A program made the position numbers and the translations under genes. From CAXQUZ01 sp942491145 (lineage in GTDB: Bacteria > Myxococcota_A > UBA796 > UBA2385), in contig CALOBC010000017.1 of NCBI GenBank assembly GCA_942491145.1, positions 372,001 to 436,000 of the forward strand: DNA of 64,000 nt, given 5' to 3'. A model generated the notes under the pieces. That model searched no databases. It was not told the DNA's origin and worked only from the letters and a program-made list of their open reading frames with translations. Below are positions 1 through 7,898 of this stretch, one piece after another (the stretch's first letter is position 1; the number at the start of each line of letters is the position of its first letter).

Positions 1-387
1 GAGCAAGAGCTCGCGCGGGACGCCGAAGCGCTGATGGACACGATCGCCGGCGATGGTCAGTTGTCCGGGCAGGGGCGCCAGGCGGCACCGGGGTCGCCCT
101 TGAACTGGGCCGGGTCGAACCGCCGGGCGGCCACCCAAGTCTTGGGGGAAGTGGTCGACCTCGAGCTGGACGACGAGCTGCTCACCTTGACCTTGCCGAC
201 CCTGATGATCTGGGGGGCCCACGACCTCGCGTCGCCGGTGGCCCAGGCCGAACAGAGCGTGCATCGCATTGGCAGCGAGGTGGTCGAGCTGACGGTGCTG
301 GGGCGGTCGGGCCACGCGCCCATGTTCTCCCAACCCGACGGCTTTGCCGATGCGGTGCTCACCTTCGTCGCGGCGGGGCAACCATGA
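1..387 (+). CDS. Alpha/beta hydrolase, C-terminal part
   Basis: This is the 3' end of a gene that begins before the window; the frame is open from base 1. The visible part ends with the usual C-terminal half of an alpha/beta-hydrolase fold: a strand leading to WGAHD (the acidic triad residue) and, about 45 residues on, GRSGHAP (the triad histidine). The nucleophile serine would lie upstream of the window. The stop overlaps the start of the next gene by ATGA, so the two are probably translationally coupled. The substrate cannot be told. Confidence 0.75.
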   Translation, partial: EQELARDAEALMDTIAGDGQLSGQGRQAAPGSPLNWAGSNRRAATQVLGEVVDLELDDELLTLTLPTLMIWGAHDLASPVAQAEQSVHRIGSEVVELTVLGRSGHAPMFSQPDGFADAVLTFVAAGQP

Positions 388-929
388 TGCTCGCAGCGCT
401 GGCTCTCGCAACGGTGGCGGCTGCGGCACCGGACCTCTCCCTGGGTTGGTACGGCCAGTCGGGCTTTCGGCCTGGGCTGCGCACCGAGCTTCAGTGGGCC
501 TTGGTGGAGGGCGACGGACGGGCCGGTCACCACGCCCTTGTGGGCGGCGCAGACGCCGGCGCTTGGATGGTCCCGAACAGCCTGGCGATGGGCTTTGTGG
601 GGGCCACTGGCGGCTGGGTCCGCACAGGCGAACAGGGCCTGCGGTCCGAGCTGGTCTTGGGCTTCGGGGCGGGCCGGTTGCGGTCACTGGTGCCGGTCTA
701 CACCCTCGAAGCCGATGGCATGACGGGCGCCGCAGAGCTCGAGCCCGTGTCCCTTCCGGGTCACTGGCGCCGGGTGGCCTCGGCCCGGGTGGGCATCGGC
801 TGGGTGCCGACCGAGACCCGCCGTTGGGGCGTCATGGTGCGGCCCACGCTCCAAGTCGTCAGCGCGTGGAACGGGGGCATCGCCTTGCCCTTCGCGGTGG
901 AGCTCGCTGCGGTGCGCCGGGGCGCCTGA
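384..929 (+). CDS. Exported protein of unknown function
   Basis: A 181-residue protein with a short hydrophobic N-terminus ending in an Ala-rich stretch, probably a signal peptide cut near residue 16. The rest alternates short hydrophobic stretches with Gly, Trp and Arg, which would fit a small beta-rich or beta-barrel envelope protein, but no family is recognised. The ATG overlaps the stop of the hydrolase gene (ATGA), suggesting one transcript. It ends 13 bases before the end of the convergent TPR gene, leaving almost no room for a terminator. Confidence 0.6.
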   Translation: MMLAALALATVAAAAPDLSLGWYGQSGFRPGLRTELQWALVEGDGRAGHHALVGGADAGAWMVPNSLAMGFVGATGGWVRTGEQGLRSELVLGFGAGRLRSLVPVYTLEADGMTGAAELEPVSLPGHWRRVASARVGIGWVPTETRRWGVMVRPTLQVVSAWNGGIALPFAVELAAVRRGA

Positions 930-942
930 GCGCCCAGGTCCT

Positions 943-2097
943 TCACGGTGTAGCGGTCTGAACGTGCTGAATGCGCGCCCGCACGCTGCTCAGCAGCGGT
1001 CCTTCCCCCAAGCGGGTCTGGGCCCTGGCGAGGGTCTGGCGTGCCCCGTCCATGTCCCCCGCCTCCAGCTGGAGCTGCACCAGCGAGACCGTGGCACCGC
1101 CGACCGCATCGTGCGCCGCTTCGGTGTCCATCGGCCGGAGAACCCCACGGGGCGCGGACTCTCCCACCAGCGATGCAGGCCGAAGCCCGGCGGCGGCGTC
1201 CAGCTCTCGGATGGCCTGGTCCGTGAAGCCGAGCATCGCGTCGACTTGGGCGGCCAGGATGCGCAGCTCCGGGTCCATCGGGTAGCGCACCACCAGGGCG
1301 TCCAGCTCTTGAGCAGCGGCTTCGATGTTGTCGTTGGAGATGTCCATTCTGGCTTGCTTCAGGCGCTCCACATCCCCGGGCTGGGCCGCCTTGGCGACCT
1401 CGTCCACGTCTTCGAGTGACAGGCCCTGGTCCGCCAAGCGGCGGGCGATGTCGTCGCGCAAGGGGTTCTTCTTCTTGCGGCAGACCGACAGGGCCACGGT
1501 CGCGGCACCCGGGTTGCGGTCCTGCACCGCCGCCCAGGCATCAAGGCACCGGCGACCGGCAAACGGGGTGGTCTGTTCCTTGAGCCAGGTGGACAGCACC
1601 TCGGGGGGCTCACTGGTGGCGTGGCTCCAGCCGACAACCGCCTGCACCAGCGGCAAGACTGCCCCCCGGTTCCAGGCGTCGAGGGCGTGGGGGGCCGCCC
1701 GGTCGAGGGCACCGGCGTCGACGTGCAAGGACACCAGCTCGGCCGAGCACTCCCACCGGTCGGGGAACAGGGTGGCGCCCGACTCCAGCGCCGACTGCGC
1801 GATGTCGGTGGCGTGGTTGCGGCGGGCCAGCCGTGCGCGGGTGAGCAGCAATGCGCCCGAGTCTGGGGACGTGAGGAGGGCCTTGTCGAGGGCCTTTCGG
1901 GCCTTGTCGAGCTTCTCGTCCGCCATGGCTCGCTCCGCCTTGGCCTGGAGCTTGGTCGCCCGTCCGTCGGGCTCCCACTCGGCGGCGCTTGCCCCGGTGC
2001 ACAGCGCCCACCCCACAAGAACAGCCCCCAACAGCCGGCCTCGACGGGAGGGCACGGCCACTGGGGAGCATGGGGTCGCCGGAGGGTGCAGCAACAT
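943..2097 (-). CDS. Exported tetratricopeptide-repeat protein
   Basis: A 384-residue protein with a basic N-terminal region (RRGR), a hydrophobic core and an ASA-type signal peptidase I site near residue 39. The mature part is almost wholly helical pairs of TPR type: KARKALDKALLTSP near residue 65 fits the TPR consensus, and further units follow near residues 80-150 and 235-290 with the usual Ala/Gly/Leu/Pro spacing. Such periplasmic TPR proteins are scaffolds for envelope complexes; the partner is unknown. AGAGG lies just upstream of the ATG. It reads in the same direction as the exported protein upstream at 2140-2985. Confidence 0.7.
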   Translation of the reverse strand: MLLHPPATPCSPVAVPSRRGRLLGAVLVGWALCTGASAAEWEPDGRATKLQAKAERAMADEKLDKARKALDKALLTSPDSGALLLTRARLARRNHATDIAQSALESGATLFPDRWECSAELVSLHVDAGALDRAAPHALDAWNRGAVLPLVQAVVGWSHATSEPPEVLSTWLKEQTTPFAGRRCLDAWAAVQDRNPGAATVALSVCRKKKNPLRDDIARRLADQGLSLEDVDEVAKAAQPGDVERLKQARMDISNDNIEAAAQELDALVVRYPMDPELRILAAQVDAMLGFTDQAIRELDAAAGLRPASLVGESAPRGVLRPMDTEAAHDAVGGATVSLVQLQLEAGDMDGARQTLARAQTRLGEGPLLSSVRARIQHVQTATP

Positions 2098-2139
2098 GGG
2101 ACCTCTCTCGCGCTGGTGCGGAGGGTCCGGCAGCGCGCG

Positions 2140-2985
2140 CTACTTGTATCGTCCCGAGGAGACACCCTTGGCCACCGCGACCGATGCTTGGAAGCCAGAC
2201 TTGAGCCCGGCCTTGAGCACACCCGGCATCTTGCTGCCGAGCTGGGCCATCATGCCGGTGCCATCGCCAAAGCGAATCTTGGCCACACATGTCACACGGG
2301 ATTTGCGCGTGGTGCCCGGCGAGACGACGAACATGCCCCACGCATCGGTCATCTCGACGACTGATCCGAGGATGGACCGAAGATCGGCCTTCTCGATGAC
2401 CTCATCTCGCTTTTGCTTGTAGCGAGCGAGGGTGGACGCATCGATCCACTCGTCTCTGATCTTCTCAAAGGCGATGACGGAGCGGCCATCGGGGAGCTGG
2501 ACCTTGTAGGACCGCTGGAAGTACTCGCCGTAGAACAAGCCGAGATCGGCGAGGAAGTAGCGGTCGTTGGACGGCACGCCGGCGTAGCTGTCATTGCCCA
2601 GCCGCAGCCGGGGCAGGGCCTTCGCGCCGTCCATGTGCCGGGGCAGCTTGTCTTGGTGGTCAAAGACGGTGCGGACCACCGCGTCGGCTTCGAAGTCCTG
2701 GTCGCCTTCGCCCGTGATCATCAGCAGGTAGCCGCTGTCGAGGGCCTTGACGCGGATCTCGTCGTAGAGCTCGTTCTGGTGCTTGGTGATGGTCGCACCC
2801 GCCCAGAAGTTGGCGTCGGTGAGGGCCGGGTTCAAGCTGCGTTGAGCTTCGGGCGTGCGCATCTTGACGGTGACGGCTTCACCCAAGCCAGCGAAGGCCG
2901 GGAAGGGGAAGGCTCCCATCGCGGCCAACACAGCGATCTGCTGGAGGACGTCGCGGCGGGAGTGCGTTGGGGCTGGGGTCTGCAT
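2140..2985 (-). CDS. Exported protein with Tat-like signal
   Basis: 281 residues. The N-terminus has SRRDVLQQIAVLAAMGAFPFPAFA, split here as a twin-arginine pair at residues 10-11, a hydrophobic core and an AFA cleavage site near residue 33, so export by Tat or Sec is likely. The mature protein contains many charged residues and a C-terminal half rich in beta strands ending in an Ala/Gly/Lys-rich helix; a START/SRPBCC-like lipid-binding fold is possible but not shown by any clear motif. It lies 42 bases upstream of the TPR gene on the same strand, probably in one operon. Function unknown. Confidence 0.6.
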   Translation of the reverse strand: MQTPAPTHSRRDVLQQIAVLAAMGAFPFPAFAGLGEAVTVKMRTPEAQRSLNPALTDANFWAGATITKHQNELYDEIRVKALDSGYLLMITGEGDQDFEADAVVRTVFDHQDKLPRHMDGAKALPRLRLGNDSYAGVPSNDRYFLADLGLFYGEYFQRSYKVQLPDGRSVIAFEKIRDEWIDASTLARYKQKRDEVIEKADLRSILGSVVEMTDAWGMFVVSPGTTRKSRVTCVAKIRFGDGTGMMAQLGSKMPGVLKAGLKSGFQASVAVAKGVSSGRYK

Positions 2986-3141
2986 GGCGAGGCGCTGCTC
3001 CTTGCGGGAATTCGACCTATATCGGGCGAGAACGGGTTCTCACAGTGGAGGGGACCTCCAACCGACGAACCCACGCACCGCGTGTTCAGGTCGTAGCCGG
3101 AGTTGAAAGGCTTCGGCAAGCCCGCCTACTCCCCCGCGCGC

Positions 3142-3531
3142 CTACCCGGCCCGTCTGGCCATCACGGCAGCGTGCAGTTGGTCGAGGTCTGGCGTCACGA
3201 GCTGGGCTTCGAGCGCGCTGCCCACGTGGAAGTCGGACAGCCTGTCGGGCAGCGAGTCTGGGAGCTCGGGGCCGATGCCGGAGGGACCCCAGATGTTGAC
3301 CCGTGGTGGGGACCGTCGCTCATCGACAATGACCGCATCGGCGTCGTTGTCGTGGCCAGCGTGCCCGCGGGCATGGGCGCTGAACGAGTAGACCACGGCG
3401 CCGTGTCGCATCGGTTCGTCTTGGCGAGACGTCGCTGGGTCGTGGGAGTCCACCGCCTGCACCCGGCGAATGGGCCCGAGTCCGCCGTGGAGGAATCCCG
3501 TGGCAGCGGAGATGGAATGAATCGCGGGCAT
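3142..3531 (-). CDS. Hypothetical protein, 129 residues
   Basis: A minus-strand reading frame with the high third-position GC expected of this genome. The start chosen is an ATG with GGAGG six bases upstream; the open frame also extends to a TTG at 3669 without such a site. The product has a His/Asp-rich stretch (AHARGHAGHDNDAD, about residues 52-65) and a Pro-rich middle, with no recognised domain, signal peptide or membrane segment. A longer plus-strand frame covers the same bases but lacks the codon bias. The His/Asp stretch could bind metal; this is only a guess. Confidence 0.5.
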   Translation of the reverse strand: MPAIHSISAATGFLHGGLGPIRRVQAVDSHDPATSRQDEPMRHGAVVYSFSAHARGHAGHDNDADAVIVDERRSPPRVNIWGPSGIGPELPDSLPDRLSDFHVGSALEAQLVTPDLDQLHAAVMARRAG

Positions 3532-3826
3532 GGTCGGCCTCCAGACGGAGATCCCGAGTTGGTGGGTGTCGGGCACCACGGGGGGGCAGTTGGGGCATCC
3601 ACAGCGCGGGATGGCACAGTCGAAGCCAAGGCCCACATTCAGCGTTGTGTCCGATGGGGGGGGATTCAAGTGTGTGGGTCAACCGAGGCATTCGTTGACA
3701 AGGTGCACACGGGGCTGCCGATCTGGGCGCGGACCCCGAGCCATGGCGTGGTGCCGTGGTTCCCGTTGTCTTCGCGAGGGCTCCAGCGGCCGCGCCGATG
3801 CGCTACAGCCCCGGCCGGAGGTAGCT

Positions 3827-4408
3827 GTGACCGAGCCCTTTCCCCCCCATCGCATCGAGCCCTTTCTGGACGAAGCCGCCATTCTCAAGCGTGTCGACGA
3901 ACTGGCCGACGAGATTGTGGACGCCGTCGACGGGGAGCTTCACGTGGTGGCGCTGCTCGCTGGCGCCATCATGTTCACCGCCGACCTCGTGCGAGCCTTG
4001 TCACGCCGGGGCATGAACGTCCGGATGTCCTTCATTCGCGCCTCGTCGTATGGCGCGGGCACCCAGAGCTCAGGCCAGGTCGGGCTCGGCCCGCTGCCCC
4101 GCTTGGTGGGCGACGATGTGCTGTTGGTGGACGACATCCTTGACACGGGCCGCACTCTCGGGCGCGTGGGCTCGGCCATCGAGAGCCTCGGCGCAAAGTC
4201 GGTGCGGACGGTGGTGCTGCTCGACAAGCCGTCTCGTCGTGTGGTCAAGCTGGGCGCGGACCACGTGGGCTTCTCCATTCCCGATGCCTTCGTGATTGGC
4301 TATGGGCTGGACTGGGCGGGTCGCTTCCGCAACCTCCGGGACGTTCGCATTGTGCGGTTTCCCGACGCGGCCGACAGCGACGCGGCCATCGAAGCCCCGG
4401 AGATCTGA
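3827..4408 (+). CDS. hpt: Hypoxanthine-type phosphoribosyltransferase
   Basis: Transfers the phosphoribosyl group from PRPP to a purine base (hypoxanthine, perhaps guanine) in cytoplasmic purine salvage. 193 residues, normal for the family. The PRPP-binding signature is LLVDDILDTGRTL at residues 99-111; the upstream LLAGAIMFTADLVRAL and the late DAFVIGYGLDWAGRFRNL block match the base-binding end of Hpt proteins. GTG at 3827 is chosen because GGAGG lies at 3817-3821; the frame is open further upstream but without codon bias. It is followed after 28 bases by the aldehyde dehydrogenase gene on the same strand. Confidence 0.88.
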   Translation: MTEPFPPHRIEPFLDEAAILKRVDELADEIVDAVDGELHVVALLAGAIMFTADLVRALSRRGMNVRMSFIRASSYGAGTQSSGQVGLGPLPRLVGDDVLLVDDILDTGRTLGRVGSAIESLGAKSVRTVVLLDKPSRRVVKLGADHVGFSIPDAFVIGYGLDWAGRFRNLRDVRIVRFPDAADSDAAIEAPEI

Positions 4409-4436
4409 CCGGGGCACGGCGGAGCAGGAGTTGGCC

Positions 4437-5807
4437 ATGGGCGAGGTGCTGTGCAGCCGGAGTCCCCACTCTGGCGAAATGATCGAGGTCTGGCCCCCGA
4501 TGTCGGACCGGGATCTTGAGCACGCCTTGGCGACGGCGGCGAGCGCGGCCCGCGACTGGGCGCGCACAAGCTGGTCCACCCGCGCGGCGGCGCTTCGGGG
4601 GTGCGCAACGCTGCTGCGGGCACGCCAGGATGCCTTGGCCCACAGCATCACGGTGGAGATGGGCAAGCCCCTGCGCGAGGCCCGCGCCGAGGTCGAGAAG
4701 TGTGCGTGGGTGTGTGAGCACTACGCGACCCATGGGCCGGCGATGCTGGCTTCGGAGCCGGTGGCCGCCAAGGTCCCGTTGAACCACGTCCAGTGCCGCC
4801 CACTGGGGCCGATCCTCGCCATCATGCCCTGGAACTTCCCTCAGTGGCAGCTCTGGCGGTTTGCTGCGCCAGCCCTGATGGCAGGCAATGGGGTGCTGCT
4901 CAAGCACGCCCCGAACACCATGGGGTGCGCGGAGCAGATCGCCGCCGTGGTGGCCGACGCGGGCTTGCCGGCGGGCTTGCTGACGAACCTGCGCCTGTCG
5001 GTGGACCGGGTGGCGGGAGTGATCGCCGATCCGCGCGTGCGTGCGGTCACCCTCACGGGCAGCGACCGGGCGGGGCGTCAGGTCGCAGCGACGGCCGGGG
5101 CCCACCTGAAGAAGTGTGTGCTGGAGCTGGGGGGCAACGACCCCTTCCTCATCCTCGACCGGGCTGACCTGGACCGCGCGGTCGCCGGTGCGGTGGCAGG
5201 GCGCATGCTCAACGCCGGCCAAGTGTGCAACAGCCCCAAGCGCATCTTTGTGCCCAGGCGGCACCTCAGTGACGTGACCGACGGCATTGTGGACCGCCTG
5301 AGCCAGGTCGTGTTGGGCGACCCGCTCGCGGATGCGACCACGATGGGACCGTTGGCTCGGCCGGATCTGGTCGTGGCCTTGCAGGCCCAGCTCGACGCAT
5401 CGGTGGCCCAGGGCGCCCGCTTGGTGTTGGGTGGCCAACCCATGGGTGGTCCCAGCAGCCACTTTCTGCCCACGGTGCTCACCGACGTGCCCGAGGCATG
5501 CCCGGCGGCGGACGATGAGCTGTTTGGGCCGGTGCTCAGCCTATTTGTCTACGATGACGTGGACGAGGCCATCTTGCGTGCCAACCGAAGTCGTTACGGG
5601 CTGTGCGCGAGCGTGTGGGGGGACGACCCGGAACAGGCCCGCCGTGTTGCCGACCAACTTGACGTGGGCGGCGTCTTCGTCAACCAAGTGCCCTACTCCG
5701 ACCCGCGGTTGCCGTTTGGCGGCGTGCGGGACTCGGGGCATGGTCGGGAGCTGGGGACCGCGGGCATCCGTGAGCTGGTGGCCTTGCGCACCCTCAGCCT
5801 CGGTTGA
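4437..5807 (+). CDS. Aldehyde dehydrogenase, succinate-semialdehyde type
   Basis: NAD(P)-dependent oxidation of an aldehyde to the acid; the EMGKPLREARAEVEKCA block (residues 74-90) is typical of the YneI/Sad/GabD succinate-semialdehyde branch, so succinate semialdehyde is the likeliest substrate. 456 residues. The cofactor-site segment PWNFP is at 131-135, the general base Glu at 230 (LELGG) and the catalytic Cys at 264 (GQVC). The C-terminal LPFGGVRDSGHGRELG block is intact. ATG 4437 has AGGAG six bases upstream. No transaminase or other GABA-shunt gene is near, so the pathway is not settled by context. Confidence 0.85.
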   Translation: MGEVLCSRSPHSGEMIEVWPPMSDRDLEHALATAASAARDWARTSWSTRAAALRGCATLLRARQDALAHSITVEMGKPLREARAEVEKCAWVCEHYATHGPAMLASEPVAAKVPLNHVQCRPLGPILAIMPWNFPQWQLWRFAAPALMAGNGVLLKHAPNTMGCAEQIAAVVADAGLPAGLLTNLRLSVDRVAGVIADPRVRAVTLTGSDRAGRQVAATAGAHLKKCVLELGGNDPFLILDRADLDRAVAGAVAGRMLNAGQVCNSPKRIFVPRRHLSDVTDGIVDRLSQVVLGDPLADATTMGPLARPDLVVALQAQLDASVAQGARLVLGGQPMGGPSSHFLPTVLTDVPEACPAADDELFGPVLSLFVYDDVDEAILRANRSRYGLCASVWGDDPEQARRVADQLDVGGVFVNQVPYSDPRLPFGGVRDSGHGRELGTAGIRELVALRTLSLG

Positions 5808-5810
5808 GTG

Positions 5811-6329
5811 CTACTCGCTTTCCAGGGACACCTTGAGGCGCTCCAGAAGCTGGGTCACCGATGCCCGGGTCTGGCGGTCCACCAAGAACTGCGGCACCGC
5901 AATGCTGGGGATCGTGCGGACCTTGTAGATGAGCTCGGTCCCTCCCTGAATCGCGCGGACGGCCCACTCGCTGTGGAAAGCGGTCAGGTCCGTGCTCTCG
6001 ACGAGCTCCGTGCGGAAGCCGCTCGAATTTGGACATTGACGCGAGCGGTATCGAATCGACGCGAGGGGATGGGTCACGATGGTGCGGATGAGCTTGCAGC
6101 TCCCTTCGTCCTCGACCTCAACTTGGGCTGGCCCCGAGTCGACCGAGGCCACTCGTGTGGGGTCGGCCAAGAACGCGCGCACCATGTCGGCATTCGCGGC
6201 CACGATCACGCGGCCAGTGGTCTCGTGATCCGCGGCGGTTGAGACATCGGGCGTCCCTCCCGACGCCGCTTGGGCGGGTGACGACGAGAGCAGGAGGACG
6301 GCGAGGTGCAGGGCGTGCAGGGTGATCAT
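5811..6329 (-). CDS. Exported SRPBCC/START-like protein
   Basis: 172 residues from the ATG at 6329, which gives a clean signal peptide (hydrophobic residues 3-15, then SSSPAQA cleavage site); an in-frame codon at 6389 would add 20 hydrophilic residues and spoil it. The mature part fits the helix-grip order: a VIVAANADMVRAFLADPTR segment split by a helix, strands with alternating charges, and a long C-terminal amphipathic helix (SVTQLLERLKVSLE). These domains bind lipids or other hydrophobic ligands. It ends three bases after the convergent aldehyde dehydrogenase stop. Ligand and role unknown. Confidence 0.65.
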   Translation of the reverse strand: MITLHALHLAVLLLSSSPAQAASGGTPDVSTAADHETTGRVIVAANADMVRAFLADPTRVASVDSGPAQVEVEDEGSCKLIRTIVTHPLASIRYRSRQCPNSSGFRTELVESTDLTAFHSEWAVRAIQGGTELIYKVRTIPSIAVPQFLVDRQTRASVTQLLERLKVSLESE

Positions 6330-6506
6330 GGCTGGTGCGTAGCAGATTTCGCAGTGGTGAGGTAGGGGGGCTTGTGTGAAACTGCTCAAAGTGCGAGGTC
6401 ATCAACGGTCTCTCGTGCTGGCGATTGAGCCCAAGTGGTGTGCGCGCCCTGATTCGTCGGTGGCGCGTGGTGCGTCTGGCCGTGTGCCCCCCTCCGGAGT
6501 GTCCCG

Positions 6507-7793
6507 ATGTCGATTCTTGTGAGCCTGCTGCTGGGCCAAGCCTTCGCTGCAAACCCCCTCGGTCCCGGAGTCACCGTCAAGGAGGTCGCGGCGCCCCCCG
6601 TGCTGGTCTCTGGCGTGCGCACCCTCACGGTCCAGACCATCAAGGGGACCGGTGGAAAGGCCGTCACCAGCGAGCTTGTCGCCGGCTTCGAAGACCACGG
6701 TCGGGAGGTTGGCAAGGGCACTGCCGCGGATCGCGCTGGGGATCTGGTCCAGATGGGCGCGATGGTCGGCGGACAGATGCTCTCCGCCCAGATCGGCGGC
6801 CTCGGCAGCAAGCTCACCCAGACCGCCACGGCCACGGCCGGTGGTGCGGTCGCGGGCCTCATCGCGGGCGACAAGTTTGTGTTGGACGATGGCTTGACCG
6901 TCGAGCTGTTCGCGCTGCAAGACAAGGGCGCCGACGGCGTGCTGTCGGGGGTCATCGAGAACACTGACGAAGACAAGCGCTTCGAAAAAGAGATCGAGCT
7001 CAAAGACAAAGACGGCAACGTGGTCAAGGACTCGGAGGGCAAGGTTGTGATGACCAAGGTGAGCTGTGTGCGGCGCACGGTCACCGCCAAGCTCACGTGG
7101 ACCATCCAGAAGGGTGACGCGGCCGCGGCGGGCAGCGAGCGCACGGGCTCGGCCTACGATGAGAAGTGTGGCGCCGACATTGGCGACCTGAACTCGGTGC
7201 TGGGCTTGGCTGAGGCCGCCGCATCCGGCATGGGCATGGGCATTGTGGCGGACATCAAGCCGGCGTGGCGCAGCTACCGGGTGGGGCTGCGCAAAGACAA
7301 GAGCCTCGCTGCGGGCTTGCGTGCGGCGACCAAGGACGAGATCCCGACCGCGGCTTGCTTGTTCAACCACATGACCGGGCTCGACCCCGCCAATGGCACT
7401 GCCGTCTACAACCGGGGCGCCATCGAAGAGGTGCTGGGCCAGTACGATCTCGCGGTGGCCTCCTATGCGAGCTCGCTGGAGCTGGGCGGCCCCAAGCGCA
7501 TGGCCACCAAGGGCACCGAAAGGACGGCGGAGCGCAAGGCCGAGGTCGAGTCGATGGTCGAGGCCTACGGTCTGGAGTGGACGGTGCAACCCCTCGACTA
7601 TGCCGCTTGCCCGGCCCTTCCCGAGGGCACGCCCAAGATGGTGAAGAAGGGCACCACCTTCCAAGTGGGCGATGAGGAGATCGAGGTCGACAAGGGCGAG
7701 ACCGTCTTTGTCCAGAGCGAAGATGGCGGCACCGCGAAGGTGCTGTTGATGGACGGCACGGCGGTGGAGCTGCCGGCGAAGACCCTGAAGTAG
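6507..7793 (+). CDS. Exported protein with a single TPR-like unit
   Basis: 428 residues with a short signal peptide (MSILVSLLLGQAFA, cut at about residue 15). A Gly/Ala-rich segment near residues 75-125 (repeated GG and AG pairs) could be a membrane-inserting hairpin or flexible linker. A charged stretch follows (about 150-185, many Asp/Glu/Lys). Near residue 290-330 is a TPR-like unit (AVYNRGAIEEVLGQYDLAVASYASSLELG). The last 60 residues look like a small SH3-like beta domain with EIEVDKGETVFV. An unrecognised envelope protein of modular build, transcribed alone. Confidence 0.6.
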   Translation: MSILVSLLLGQAFAANPLGPGVTVKEVAAPPVLVSGVRTLTVQTIKGTGGKAVTSELVAGFEDHGREVGKGTAADRAGDLVQMGAMVGGQMLSAQIGGLGSKLTQTATATAGGAVAGLIAGDKFVLDDGLTVELFALQDKGADGVLSGVIENTDEDKRFEKEIELKDKDGNVVKDSEGKVVMTKVSCVRRTVTAKLTWTIQKGDAAAAGSERTGSAYDEKCGADIGDLNSVLGLAEAAASGMGMGIVADIKPAWRSYRVGLRKDKSLAAGLRAATKDEIPTAACLFNHMTGLDPANGTAVYNRGAIEEVLGQYDLAVASYASSLELGGPKRMATKGTERTAERKAEVESMVEAYGLEWTVQPLDYAACPALPEGTPKMVKKGTTFQVGDEEIEVDKGETVFVQSEDGGTAKVLLMDGTAVELPAKTLK

Positions 7794-7810
7794 CACTGCG
7801 TCCAACACAA

Positions 7811-7847
7811 GTGACCCGCCAGGCGCACGAGGCGGCGGGCGGGTCAT
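7811..7847. terminator. Hairpin between convergent genes
   Basis: Perfect 9-bp inverted repeat TGACCCGCC (7812-7820) / GGCGGGTCA (7838-7846) with a 17-base loop, in the 105-base gap between the stop of the exported protein gene and the stop of the MopE gene. There is no clear T-tract on either strand, so it may act with Rho or as an RNA 3'-end stabiliser. It could serve both strands. Confidence 0.45.
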
Positions 7848-7898
7848 GTGCGGAAGCAGGCCCCGGCTTGGGGGCGAGCTTCCTGGGCCGGCGGGTGC

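Noticed and set aside
3103..4143. Long plus-strand open frame before the phosphoribosyltransferase
   Set aside because: It lacks codon bias and overlaps the better minus-strand 129-residue gene and the true hpt start.
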